DNA from: Thelonectria olida
Taxonomy: Eukaryota > Ascomycota > Sordariomycetes > Hypocreales > Nectriaceae
Assembly: GCA_020736575.1 (NCBI GenBank)
Contig: JAGPYM010000019.1
Coordinates: 558,001-622,000, forward strand
Length of the DNA stretch: 64,000 nt
Reading direction: 5' to 3'
The position numbers and the translations under genes were made by a program. Under the pieces are notes generated by a model. The model had not been told where the DNA came from, made no database searches, and saw only the letters and a program-made list of their open reading frames with translations. This document shows, piece by piece, positions 32,339 to 43,544 of the stretch; within the stretch, counting starts at the first letter, position 1; every line of letters begins with the position of its first letter.

Positions 32339-33844
32339 CTAGACCGACCGCCCTAGACATATTCCGCTGGATGTCGCCTGCGATGATGCTGGGCTAAGAA
32401 TCCCGCTTCCCCAAGAACGTCGACGCCCTTTGGGTGGCAGGGCGCTGTATCTCTGAGATGCTCTGCACTGACGAGAGCGCTTTGCACTTGCAGCCGCATG
32501 GCGCATCAGACCGGTGGGGGACTGTGAGACCCTATGGCGCTTGCGTGGGCACTGTTCACCCTCGTCTGATGTTTTGCTTTTTTGACCCCTTTCTTTGCCT
32601 GTTGTGAGAGGGGAACAGTAGTCCTCATCACATGTCGAATTCGTATCGTCAAAATCTTCGCTTCCCTCGGAGTCTCCATCTGCGTTGCTATCGCTATCAT
32701 CGTCATAGCGTGTTGATCTATGCGCTGCTTGACGATGGGAATGGCGGCGCATCATCGGCTCCTGAGACGGATAAGACGCCTCCTGGGTTCCTGATGATAA
32801 TCCAAATGAAGCCTCATGTGCTTGGGTTTCAACATCGCTAGACCCCCAACCGGTTGCTGTGTGGTCTTGGCTTTGGGCTGCTTCAGGGGAGAGTTGTGTT
32901 TTGGAAGTCGCGTCACGTGCTCTAGAAATACTGCTGCAACGTGAAAGAGCTGCGCTCAAAGGCAAATCGCCGCTCTTGTTCGGAACCTCAACCGTCTCAA
33001 GGGTTGCGATCGGCAGTTGTGAAGTGAGTGCCGAATTTGAAGAATCTGAGGCATTCTGTGATGAAGAGATTGACGTTGCAGTTTGGATAGTGTCGCTAGC
33101 GATAGCGCCTGGCTTCGTTGCATCGACTAACCCAAAATCTTGTCCTTCAGGTGAATCTAGGGTCAGGTGGCCGGGACATCCGTGAGGCGTCTCGGGGAAA
33201 GTATCATACGCAAGGCAGGGCGCCGGTGATCCATGTGCCGGAATTGAAAGATCAGCGGCACAGTGCGGCGCAGATCTAGGTGACTCGGTGGCCACATTGG
33301 CGATGCATGGCCCATTTCCATAGAGCGGAGTTGGTTCCCCCGAATGGGTACCATTATGGATGTCCGGTTTCGTAACTGGACTCTCTAGGTCGGCTGTTAG
33401 ATTCTAGCTTTTTCTGGAGGGCAATCGGTTTCTGGACTTACCCATACGGCTTATGCGGCGCCGTCGCGACTGAGTTACAGATATAATAAGTTTGTGAGCC
33501 GGTGGAAGCGATGAATCAGAATCATCGGAGTCTTCTGCATCGGGGTCGACGTCAGAGGGGATCAAGATTGGTTTGCGAGAGGCTCCTCCTGCAGAAGTTG
33601 GTGTGTCGGTGCTGTCCGTTGCGCTGTCATCAGAGCGGATTGCCCCGTCAATAATGACCTGAATCGACGGAAGCTCTGCGTAGTGGTCGACATCAGTCAA
33701 GTCCTCCCCGCCTACAATAACCGGCGAGGAATTCTCCGCGTTACACGCGATAGACTGAGCAAAGGAGGCATCAGAAAGACCAGCTCGTGGCTCACGATTT
33801 GGCTGGGAAGGATCCCATTGCTTGACCTTCCAGGGAGGGCCCAT
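32339..33844 (-). CDS. Low-complexity nuclear-type hypothetical protein
   Basis: Complement(join(32339..33393,33442..33844)), 48-nt intron, 485 residues, starting MGPPWKVKQWDPSQ. The protein is dominated by Ser, Asp and Glu, with acidic clusters (DPDAEDSDDSDSS; YDDDSDSNADGDSEGSEDFD) alternating with basic patches (QSRRRRISRM; PRKRHRVSQSP; KRSRQCRASQRY). This is typical of disordered nuclear or chromatin-associated proteins. There is no folded domain. A decayed copy of its C-terminal third lies at 52440..52860, so the gene belongs to a duplicated family. The acceptor (tctaacag) was selected by phase, and a nearer AG at 33400 would break the frame. Confidence 0.55.
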
Positions 33845-35961
33845 AATGGAGAGCGTAAAGTAAATGTAATGGAAAGAGCTGGTCAGGAATGAGAAAAATG
33901 AATAGAAGTGCTGCAGGATCAAGAACGATCCAGGAGCGGAATCTCCAGCTTATATCCCATCGCTCTCTCCATTCCACCCACAAGAGCAAAGCCAACGTCC
34001 CTCGTCAAAGAGCGAGAGCACCTTGGTCGTCGAGCCAACAGGACTGAGTAGCGACCCTCCATGACAAGGGCTCGATACGGACCTCGGTGATGTGGCTCTG
34101 TTGGCTGTGCGCTCAGGCTTGATTTATCTGACGAGCCCCCTTTTTGCCCACCAGCCCATGAGTTGACGGTTGAACTGCCTCTTCAGGCAATGCAGGTCGT
34201 TTGACCGGAGTAGAGATGAATGACCTGGTAGGATCACATCCTTCTCCTTCTCCTCATCCTGCGGCATCGCTTGTCAGACTTTGATCAGCTGGCTGCCTCT
34301 CGTCGTCTCTATTGGATGGCATCGCCTGGAAATGATTCTATCCGGGTGCTCGAGCATCCATAACCGAAGACGAATGCGTCATCCCTGAGCGTCCCTGGTA
34401 TCCCATCGGTAAGAACGGCACCATCATAGCCCCTCGCTGTTGCGGTTGAGTCATAACTCGTCGTGTCGTAGAATCCGCTCCATCCGCCAGCACACGCTCA
34501 GATTCCATTCGGGCAATTCAGCCAGGTCGTAATCCGTCTCATGATCGCAGGTAAGGCAGACTCGACAAAGTCCAGGGACAGTCGAGCCTATCGCTTGCAG
34601 TAGAGGCTACCAAGCGTGTTGCAGAAGTCCAATGGCTTGCATGAGTTGACGAGAACGCACTGCCCGCTTGGTAGTGATCGGTCATCCTCCGAGTCCGTGA
34701 CACACGCCCGTCGCCTTGTCGTAGCCTTGACGCTATCATCTTAACACATACACCATCCGTCTTGGTAAATAGAGGGGAGGCAGCAGACGACCAACAACCG
34801 CATGGCTCCCCGCTGGATACGAGGAAGACAGAATGTAACTGGCACGGGTGCGCCCTGCATGAATTGTTGTGGACCAAGGCTCACTCAACGCAAAACCGGC
34901 GTACTAAGGCCGGTTGCTGCCACTAGTATTCGTTGGTCTGACTCCTCTGCAAGCCGCGTCACTCCTCAAGCCTGGAGCAGCCCCTCTCATCTCCTTCCCC
35001 CTCATGGCGTTGAAGCGTCAATCTCGGGGACCTTGGACGATCACTCGTCGCCCGGTCCAAGGGGAAACCCATCACCACCTTGTCGGTCAGATCAACTAGC
35101 TGAGACCTCGCCAGACCATGCCCCGCTTGGCCATTCCGACCATCAGTCAGGGGATGCAGATACACGGCTGGTAGATGAGAACGGCCAACGCATGAAGCTG
35201 AGAGCAAATGAGGCCATCCGGGCGCCGCTCCATACACAGTATCCGCCGGGCTCGTTTCGACTAATTGTCAAATTGCCATTTTCAGTAACTTGAAGAAGCT
35301 GAAGGGGGCCGAACGCCAAGGGGTAGGATGATGTAGGATGATGTGGATGCTGGTCAATTGTGCTTGCATTGCATCATGACGGTGAGTGATAGGGCATACG
35401 GCCAACGAAGATCGATACCGCGAAGATGATGAAAGGAAGTAATGTCAATAACGGAGATGTTTTGCCTGTCGAATGACTGACGACGAAGAATAACCAATGT
35501 GCGAGTTGTGGTGGTGTCGTTAATCCAACGGTCACGTGATGTTGAAGGAAAGGAGAGTAAGAGGAAGAGACAGTACAGCGTGGGGCTCGCCGCTTTATAG
35601 GCAGCGCAAAAGCAGCACGCGATGGAGGGACCGAAAATTACCCGGTTTAGTAACCGCCGAAATAATAAGCCAAGACCACATTTCCAGAGGCATTACAAGA
35701 ATACTTAGATCGATTTCACTGAATACGGCTGTAAAAGGGCCATAAGCTTCGATTTAAGCATCCTACTAGTACCGTAAAATATTAATGTTGGGATGGCACA
35801 TTTTGACCCGGAACAGGGCACTTCACAGTATATTGGACCATTGCGTCTCAGTTGAGCCCCGCTTCGAATACTCGACGCCAGCATTGTCATCTCCTGCACA
35901 GACTAAAACCCCTCTATCAACGTCCTCAAAAGCTCCCTCGCCGTCACTAGAGGCATCTCAG
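33845..35961. other. Long intergenic stretch, no supported gene
   Basis: The frame at 34802..35293 (plus, 163 codons) has no recognisable family and is Pro/Ser-rich without a protein signature. A run near 34260-34350 reads as a short hydrophobic peptide before stops and may be gene debris. I see no repeats with clear ends. Confidence 0.4.
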
Positions 35962-36912
35962 CTAACTCCTGCTTGTGACGGACATGTCCCGAAGCCGGAT
36001 CTGGCTTGATCCCCCTGGTGAAGATGCTCTAGGTCTCGGCGTTCGCAGAAGTCGAGGTAGCAGATCGGAGGGGGGCTCCCGTCTGAAACTCTTCGCCCAT
36101 AACTTTCCAACAACCGGTATAAGGCACACGAGAAGGTCGTGGGCTCCAAAAGCATTCGAAAGAATCTACTGTTGTTAGTTTAGTTTCGGCTAGAAGCTCA
36201 GTACGTACCAAATGCCTGATTGTCGCTGACTCTGTTCTCAGAGCCATAGTGCTAGCTATCATAGCCAAAGTCTCAATCAACATAATGGTCTTGATTTTTG
36301 TAATCTGGCCCGAGGTGCGCGATGCAATAAGCATCCACTCTAGTACCATCCAGCACCGGAAAGTAATAGCTGATGCTGCTGAGAGTTCATTGAACACTGC
36401 ATTCCGGGAAGCCAGAATGGTGCTGACGATAAATGGCACTCCAGTTGTTGCCATAAGGAATGCGAGGGGCCACGGAGCAAAGGCACATTGTCCTCGGCTC
36501 CAAGAACCACCAGCACACAAACACTTTCGATCGTTAGAATTATACCGAAGCTAGGAAGTTTACTTACTTCTCTAATCATGCTGGAGATTATAATGGAAGA
36601 GCTCAGGTAAGTTGACCAGGGATCTCCATATTCTTGCATCAGAGCTGCGAATGTAATTGCGGAACCAATAGCAACCACGCACTGCGTAATCACCATCATC
36701 GCGAATGCACGAGGATACCGTGCAGATACCGGTGGAGGGACCACGAATATTGAGCCAGTCTCTCGACGGTTCCGTTGAGTATTTCGATACAACAGAATGG
36801 CGTTGACGAAGGTTGACACACTTGCTGCGGCACTAAAGGCAGATGCCATCATCAACGCAGTCGATACCAACTCTGTGGGGCTCATCATGACAATGGTTGA
36901 GTTCATGATCAT
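35962..36912 (-). CDS. Multi-pass membrane protein
   Basis: Complement(join(35962..36165,36209..36523,36568..36912)), 287 residues, two short introns (43 and 44 nt), all phase 0. Hydrophobic segments in order: ELVSTALMMASAFSAAASVS, FAMMVITQC through ITFAALM, WSTYLSSSIIISSM, FAPWPLAFLMATTGVPFIVS, MLIETLAMIASTMAL, and LLVCLIPVVGKLW. The loop CLCAGGSWSRGQCAF is Cys/Gly-rich, and the C-terminus is basic and Pro-rich. This gives five or six transmembrane helices. I do not recognise the family and no transporter signature is evident. The last acceptor (cagtag) is preferred because it keeps the final hydrophobic helix, while the alternative frame gives a hydrophilic tail. Confidence 0.6.
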
Positions 36913-38682
36913 TCAACAGACCGGTTAATAATATCAGGGCACTTGGGGGTACCAGGCGTATAAATAGAGAACAGCATGACCGCGTCCTTCTGGCATAAGC
37001 CAACACTTCCCGGTTGAGCCCATCTGCCGCGTTTCACTGATCCTCGCACGGGAGGCATATTACAATGCAGAGTAATTAAAATGTGATCTTGCGGCATTTA
37101 CAGAGGTCAACTGTCTCTAGCATCACATAACCATGCAAGGCGTTCTCACCATCAGCAAGATCACAAGGGCATCACCACCAATGCAACGGTCTTTTCCGCT
37201 TCAGCCCGGCCACCAAGTCTCCTTTGCGAGCTGGCTGATGAGGTCAGGGCAGCATTAGTACTTCTCCCACTTCTTCTCACTGGGTCCCCCTTTTGCGGGT
37301 TTACAAAGAGAGCTTTTGCCACTCATGAGGCGGGTTCAAGCCAAGAGAACCCTCCATAGGGAGCATGCCGACAGTCTGACGGAACTTAGCCGTCAGTGGA
37401 TCCGAAACACTTCCGCAACGTCCTGCATGATGGACGATAAGATCGTTATGGAACGCTTCTCCAGGTGGTGCCCATGATGCGTCTGTTGGCTGGGACATTC
37501 AACAGCGGCCGCCTTGGGCTTTACTCTACGAGTATGCCGAGGGGAAAGGGATGGCCCCTGCTTCCACGGAAATCTTGCCCCCATTCTTCCACAATGTCTG
37601 GAAGACCGAAGTCAAAGCCCCGTTTACCTTGCGTAGTAGTTGTGTTTTCTGTCCCTCGAGGTGTTAGTGCGAACTGCATGTTGGGGAGGCGTGGAGCAGA
37701 GAATGTACCTTGCCATCAGCAGCTTCCATCCTTGACTGGGATAATGATCAAATGAGGCCACCAGAGCTGAGGCATGGATCAATGATTGCTGTGTCAAGTT
37801 TTTCACGGACCATCGTCGGGTCTGCTGGCTCCCAGTATCCCCAAATAGCAACAAGGACTCGGGGGAGATCCGCCAAGTGTAGATGTTTACCCCATAGCGC
37901 TCTAAGACGGATCGAATCTTTCAAAGGAGACTTTCACCATCGTATTTCGTGCCCTGCCTCTCGTAGACGCGACCAAGACTCATTCTTCTCTTTCTCTTCC
38001 TTTCTCCTGCCACCATTCGCCTCCACATAAGAGGGAGCCGCGGGCAGAGCTCAGTAGTTATCCAAGAAACAAGACTGAATCTTGCCGTGCCAGTCTGGCG
38101 AGCCAACAGACAGAGAGACAACGGGTCAGGGCAACGCATGGTCATGCCAAGCAAGGCGTGGGAGGAATCAAGGGGGTGAAGACTCCTTCAGCCGGCTCAA
38201 CCGGTTCAGGACCCGGTGATATGCCTGGACGAAGTCTTACACCCAGGGGTGTCAGACCGACTTTGCTACGACAGCACCCTGAGTGGTGAGGATGTCGTCA
38301 TCATCAAGCTCGGGGATGGCAATATGGCTGTGGGAGGAGGCTTGGCCATCCTGTTGGCGCTACCTCGTTGTATCAAATTGCGTCGTCACATCCAGATCTT
38401 TCCTTATATGGCAAATATCCCTCTTCGTATCTATGGGATGCCTGGACAAGCATGGATATGTAGCCTGGCTGGGACAGTCTCCTCGTAGGTTCCCGAAATC
38501 ACTTGTGTGTGACAAGCCATCTTCATGCAGGCTGCCCTGCTTGACTCAGGGGCTTTGTTCATAGGTCCAACTCCGGCCCAGGAGAACGTAAATTCACGCC
38601 ATCTCCCCATTACTTCTGATCCTCTCCCATCACCACTATCACTACTTCCTCCAGACTTTGTCCCCTGAGTTTTATACCTACA
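36913..38682. other. Long intergenic stretch, no supported gene
   Basis: Only short overlapping frames are found on both strands and none is recognised. A minus-strand run near 37300-37580 has a protein-like composition but is broken by stops, so it may be a decayed gene. Confidence 0.4.
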
Positions 38683-39358
38683 ATGTCTTCTCCTATCCTC
38701 GGCGACAATGCCTCTCCGCGCGAGCGTCCTGAGAGGGAGCAAATAAACTTCAAACGCGTGCGTCTCGAAGAGCATGATACTGGGCCGCCGACAAACACTT
38801 CTGACCTGGATCCAACTGGCGATAGAGAGAGTAGAGGTTGGTCCCCTACTGAGCCACTTAGAAGTTTCTGACCGGTAGTCAGGCCATATCGTGCGGGTTG
38901 GGGACTATGCTTATCACCAGCAGTCTCCTAGGGGTGAACCTCAGAGCTCGACAGGATGGGGACCTGAGTTCTTTCCAAACAGCGAAGACCCTGGGACTCC
39001 AACTGAAATGAACAGTCCCACGCGCTATGAAGTTTTTGCTTCGGTTCCTCAATCTGAGCCCCTTCGAGGTCTTAGTCGCAGCCCCGGTCCAACTCGGAAG
39101 CCTCGTGGAAGGCGCAAGTCAACTCAACCTACCAGAAAGCCTCGGCGGTCAGAAAGGAACCGAAAGAAACTGCAGCTGTTAGAGAAGTCGAAAAGGCATG
39201 GCGACACCTCAAGAATTACGTCGGGACCACCAGTTACGATAAGGACAGAGAGTGGGCTCCAGTATTATCAAGAACAACTGAGGGCTCTAGAGGAGGAGAA
39301 CAGGAGGCGGTTGGCGAGCCGGAAAAGCTCAGCTCAGAAGAAGAATCAGATGTCTTGA
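38683..39358 (+). CDS. Small basic hypothetical protein
   Basis: Two exons, 38683..38836 and 38883..39358 (46-nt intron), encode 209 residues. The sequence is hydrophilic and Pro/Ser/Arg-rich throughout, with strongly basic segments in the second half (TRKPRGRRKSTQPTRKPRRS). A short C-terminal helix follows (GLQYYQEQLRALEEENRRRL) that could be a coiled coil. It looks like an intrinsically disordered nucleic-acid-binding or nuclear protein. No family is recognised. It ends about 150 bp before the satellite-like tandem repeat region begins. Confidence 0.5.
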
Positions 39359-39499
39359 CTAGAAGTTATGCAACTAAGACCAACTCCGCCTTCAAGACCG
39401 CCGCCTCAAATAGGTGCTATATAGTAGATTCTGCCATTATGCTATTCCTTTATCATACAACTCAGAGGACACCACAAAATTTAAGCGTCTTTATATGGA

Positions 39500-40010
39500 A
39501 ATCTTCATCCATTGAAAACGTTCCTTTGAAAAATTTCATACGAAAGTTGGACTAAAAATAGATAATACTGTGAGTGCTCTTTTAAAGATTCTCATACGAG
39601 ATCTCTCGCCTTGATTACATAAGATCTGGATAATCCATGAGTCTTCGTAGGAAAGGCTTCGTGCGAAAATCTTCGAATGAGACTTTGCTAAAAATAGGGG
39701 TAGATTGGTAACTAAACACCTATGGATCTTCTCCTGAACCTTTTCGCACGAAGATCTTCGTAAGAGATCTCTTGCCTTGTTTACATAAGATTCTGTATGG
39801 TCTCCTGAGAGTCTTCGTACGAAAGTCCTCGTTTGAGAGTTTCACTAAAAATAGAGGCAGATATTCTTAGGTATTCTTTCGAAGATTTTCGTACGAAATC
39901 GCTTGCAAATACGCAAGATCTGGATGATCTTCCGAGTCTTCATATGAAATTCTTCGCGCAAAAGTCTTCGTACGAAAATCCTCGAGCGAGACATTTACTA
40001 AAAATAGATG
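39500..40010. repeat. Satellite-like tandem repeat with TTCGTACGAA palindromes
   Basis: At least three units of roughly 137-157 bp are recognisable by the recurring phrase ACTAAAAATAGA (near 39551, 39688, 39845 and 39998). Each unit also carries an ATCT(C)TTGCCTTG(A/T)TTACATAAGAT-type block and several TCTTCGTACGAAA palindromes (for example 39811, 39888 and 39965). Units have diverged with many small changes. No coding frame crosses the array. Confidence 0.75.
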
Positions 40011-40454
40011 GCTCTTTTACTCTAAAGCTCTGGATTCGTGCCAGTAATAGTGAGAGAGTCGAAATTGATAATGCAGCGTTAGGGGTAATCAAAAGAAGCT
40101 CCCTAGGCATAGCAAGGGTCGGAATTTCGGAAATACGGACACTACTTAACGGTAGGCACGAAAATCGTATGAACTAAAATTAGATGGCATCCAAACTCTG
40201 ACTCTGTCTGCCTTATGTAAGAGGAAAGCCTGACTGAATGAACGGCGCAAACGATATGCTATGAATTACATATGTGCCCAATAGCCCAGTTGCAGCCTGA
40301 CCTTAGCTCTCATGCTCCGAAGTGTACTGTACAAACATCTGAAAATGATGCTGATTTCGGTTTCAAGCCGTCTCCATGCATGATCAAAGATGGCTTGGAC
40401 ATAATTCCTTGCCATACAGTTGACAGAGGTATCGCTCGTAGAGTACTGATGGCC
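40011..40454. other. Spacer after tandem repeats
   Basis: No gene is supported. A short plus-strand frame (40272..40517) overlaps the 3' end of the minus-strand gene and is rejected. Confidence 0.45.
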
Positions 40455-40976
40455 TCATTGATTTCTCTCATGACTCTGCGATGTTTTGCAAGTCCCAATG
40501 TTTTTTGTCTTGCTTAACCCCAGGAGAGCTTCGGCCGCGTCGAGCGTGCTGGTTTGCGTTGTTCGGCAATTGACCAAAAATTCCTCCAACCGCAGTATAG
40601 CCTTTGGCATATCCACCACTCGTTGATCAGGCACTAAACGGGAAGGAAAAACATAAGATCTGATGTTCTCATCTGGATGCGTATCGCAATGGTGGCCGGA
40701 GGTAGTGGTGGTATGGTTAGCTTGGTACTGCCACACCCAAGCCTCATCTCTGAGAGTAATCATAGAAGGCTGCGACATTCCCATGGAGGTGTGGGCCGGA
40801 TTTATGTAATAGGTTCGATTGACAACGCCCCGGATGTGGTTTGGGCGAGAGACGTCGTTTGGGGGGTCGTCTGGAATGGGTCCGAGAGGGGCAGCGGGAC
40901 GCATTTGATGGTTTGTATATTGAAGAGCATAGCTCACTCTCGAAGGAGTTGGGGAATGGCCGGCTGACTGGGTCAT
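40455..40976 (-). CDS. Hypothetical protein, single exon
   Basis: A single-exon frame of 173 codons from the ATG at 40976. The N-terminal part is Pro-rich and disordered (PLGPIPDDPPNDVSRP). The C-terminal part is helical, with LVPDQRVVDMPKAILRLEEF and TSTLDAAEALLGLS. No domain is recognised and there is no signal peptide. A shorter frame runs antisense (40677..40967) without better support. I keep the gene at moderate confidence because the C-terminal helices look conserved-like, but it could be an exon of a longer minus-strand gene. Confidence 0.4.
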   Translation of the reverse strand: MTQSAGHSPTPSRVSYALQYTNHQMRPAAPLGPIPDDPPNDVSRPNHIRGVVNRTYYINPAHTSMGMSQPSMITLRDEAWVWQYQANHTTTTSGHHCDTHPDENIRSYVFPSRLVPDQRVVDMPKAILRLEEFLVNCRTTQTSTLDAAEALLGLSKTKNIGTCKTSQSHERNQ

Positions 40977-41642
40977 GCTGCCATTTGTGACCTCTGAAAC
41001 CTAGAGTACTCGAGGGTTGAACAAATTGCCACTCATATATGGGTACGTATGTGTGTTTAACCACTGAAGTCTGCACGCGGAGCTGGCCTTATACCAGTCT
41101 ACTCAATAAGGCTATGGTGGTCCTTTCCTGAATGAAAGCTCCCTAAGGAGTTCGATCCCTGATACTTGTATACTGAAATAGACTGGCGGTGAGCTAAAAG
41201 CAGGAAGGTACAACATCGCTTATGCGAGTTCGTATCACTCTTGCACATTTCTCACTCTAGGTTACCATTCGGCGGCTAACGCAAATGGAATCAGGCTACC
41301 TTCTGCTCCGTAGCTATAGCCGGCAGTTCTTCTTACATAAGGAGTCATCTAGGCAAGGCATGTGGATTATTGCATATTCCGTTAAGCTGGCAGAAGTACG
41401 CCTCCACGCACCGCGTCTACCATCACATTTCACTCTGACCTACCGCATGAAAGCGTAGGTAAACGCACAAGATGCAGTCAATTAACACATTAGATTACCA
41501 CGGAGAGCACATCACAGCCACGGGGGACCCATTGAAAGTAAGACTACATCTTCCTGTCAAGCAAGCTGAATTTCGGGGCTACTGGATCACATTCTAATTA
41601 TCCGACATACTCTACACAGAGAAACTCTCGTCTTTGTGCACT
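40977..41642. other. Intergenic, no supported gene
   Basis: No gene. A B-box-like AGTTCGATCCC at 41152 has no matching cloverleaf. It lies downstream of the LaeA-like gene. Confidence 0.45.
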
Positions 41643-43122
41643 TCAATTCTCAGGCTTCCTGGCATAGATGGAGTACCTAGAGATTATTAGTGAGGAAAAT
41701 TACTAGCAAACGGAATACGCACACAGGCCAATAAGCGTGGATACTTTTGTCATTCAATTCCTTTCTGACAATCGCCAAGGATGCTGTGACTTCATCCTTG
41801 CTCCAGCCTAGACCCCTCGTCAATGGTGCCATGCTGAATGCCTCCAGGCCACTGTCCATATTCTCCAGGTTCCATGCCCCGAGAATCTTGTATATTTTAT
41901 CGCGAGGCCAAGTATTCATTGGCCACCTTTTATAGGTCTGAACAATACCGACAAACCCAATATCGGCCATGAGACCCTTGAGCTTCGAGATATCTTGGTA
42001 AGGGCGGCCGAGCTTGATGGATGCATCGTCAAGGTGTTGTAGCCACTTCGATAGCGCGCGATCCTTCGTAAGGGTGTCATCGTCCGATTTCGCAAAAAGA
42101 TCCGCTTCCTGTAACTCAACATATCCCCCCGGAGTGAGATTGCTAATCGGAATATTAGTCTCCTGCCCTCTTGATATGGTCGCACATACTTATAGATTTG
42201 TTTGAGGTAATCGCACCAACTCGGGATGCTAGACGTCATCAATCGGCTATGGATGTAATCGAAATGATGATCGAAGGTCCAATCCTGTTCTACATCATCA
42301 ACTTGAAACCGGACATTCGGGGGCACACTTGGCGGTTGTTAGCAAGCGAATCGATTTGGAAGCATTGTGTCATACAAGGCAGGTTGGATAGGAGAGAGGT
42401 CTACGCCCATAACCTTTCATTTTATCAGCTTAGAGTACGCAGAAAGGGAGCGACGTGCAAACATCAGCCTCTGGGTGTTCATCGGCATAGTCCATGGCCC
42501 ATATTCCTGTGCCGGTACCCAGATCGAGAACGCGGTTGACTTTGGAATTAGGGTCATTGGGCGGCGCAAGACCGAGCTTATTATCAAAAGTGAGAAGAAA
42601 TAAATGGTGTTGTAAGTCTTTAATCTGTTAGTTTGGAGTAGGGATTCATCTGACTTTAGCAAAACAGACCAAGTCTCTCTTGCTCAAGTTCATCGTTGGG
42701 AAGACTATATTCTGTATTCCTTTAGTACTACCGCAACCAACTAATGGATACTCTTGAGTAACGGATTACTTACTTCCATCTTGGTATTTGTGGTATGTTC
42801 TCCCGTTTTCTTGTCGGTAATTGTAAATGGAGCTGCTTAAGCTGTATGTAGAGGATTCAGGATCCTGCCGAACGGGACTATGTTAGCCAGCCTCACTCGT
42901 GAACGTTCTTTCGTGATAATGCAATTGTACCTCGCCAACGAAGGAGTCATGGTCGGTCTAGATCATAAAGACAGTTAATGGATGGCGTCTCGGGGGGTAG
43001 GTTGAGCTGGGAACACACCTCACCGTCCTCAGTCGTCTCAGGCGCCTGCCAACTGTGTCAGTTCCATGTTCCCGTTCAGACTGCAAGTAACTCACGAGAA
43101 TGTCGTCGTGTGGCTCAGCCAT
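41643..43122 (-). CDS. LaeA-like class I methyltransferase, ten exons
   Basis: Complement(join(41643..41676,41723..42142,42190..42327,42376..42413,42463..42617,42670..42711,42774..42864,42931..42957,43019..43045,43096..43122)), 332 residues. Every junction is GT-AG and in phase. The N-terminus is acidic (MAEPHDDIL, then PETTEDGE and DHDSFVGED). The conserved part begins NYRQENGRTYHKYQDGKYSL, LPNDELEQERLDLQHH, then SAM motif I VLDLGTGTGIWAMDYADEHP and VDLSPIQPA. It continues with DDVEQDWTF, FDYIHSR, NLTPGGYVELQEAD, KRWPMNTWPRD and FSMAPLTRGLGWS, and ends HAYWPVYSIYARKPEN. LaeA-type proteins are nuclear putative methyltransferases influencing secondary metabolism. Members of this subfamily are numerous, so the exact role is not assigned. 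A decayed copy of its middle lies at 52862..53080. Confidence 0.85.
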
Positions 43123-43544
43123 GTTGATAAAGATGAGCTAGGCTCATCGTCAGTGACGATACGAGCAATTCAGTTGATTGTCATCCATTCTTATACATCA
43201 TCGTACAAGGGCGTAACGAAGATTGTGTCTGATGCTCCGATCTGTCTCGTCGAAATGACAAGGACAGTCATCTATCCATGAATGGAAATTCTGCTCGTAT
43301 TTATCTGAGGTTTGAAGCAGTATTACTGAATTAGGTATCCATGCGCTGTTTTGTGAATGGTTTCGCGCAGCCCCACCTAACCTCTCGGCTCATAGTTGAG
43401 CCGAATGATAAGCTATTCTAAATACGGTAATTGTGCTTTGATTGTTCCAGACTTTGAAGCATCATTACCTGGCCAGGTAAATGTGCGCTGTTTTTTTTTT
43501 TTTCAATCTTGAAACATGCGCCTCAACCCCCAGACCCTTAACTT
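43123..43544. other. Divergent intergenic region with poly-T tract
   Basis: It separates divergent genes and should contain both promoters. A run of about 13 T at 43491-43503 lies some 40 bp upstream of the plus-strand start. Confidence 0.5.

Noticed and set aside
34690..34715. ACACACGCCCGTCGC, reminiscent of the 3' end of 18S rRNA
   Set aside because: Only about 15 bp agree; flanking sequence does not match rRNA.
34802..35293. 163-codon plus-strand frame
   Set aside because: No domain, Pro/Ser-rich random-like composition, no splice or homology support.
41110..41165. B-box-like AGTTCGATCCC
   Set aside because: No matching A box and stems; chance match.
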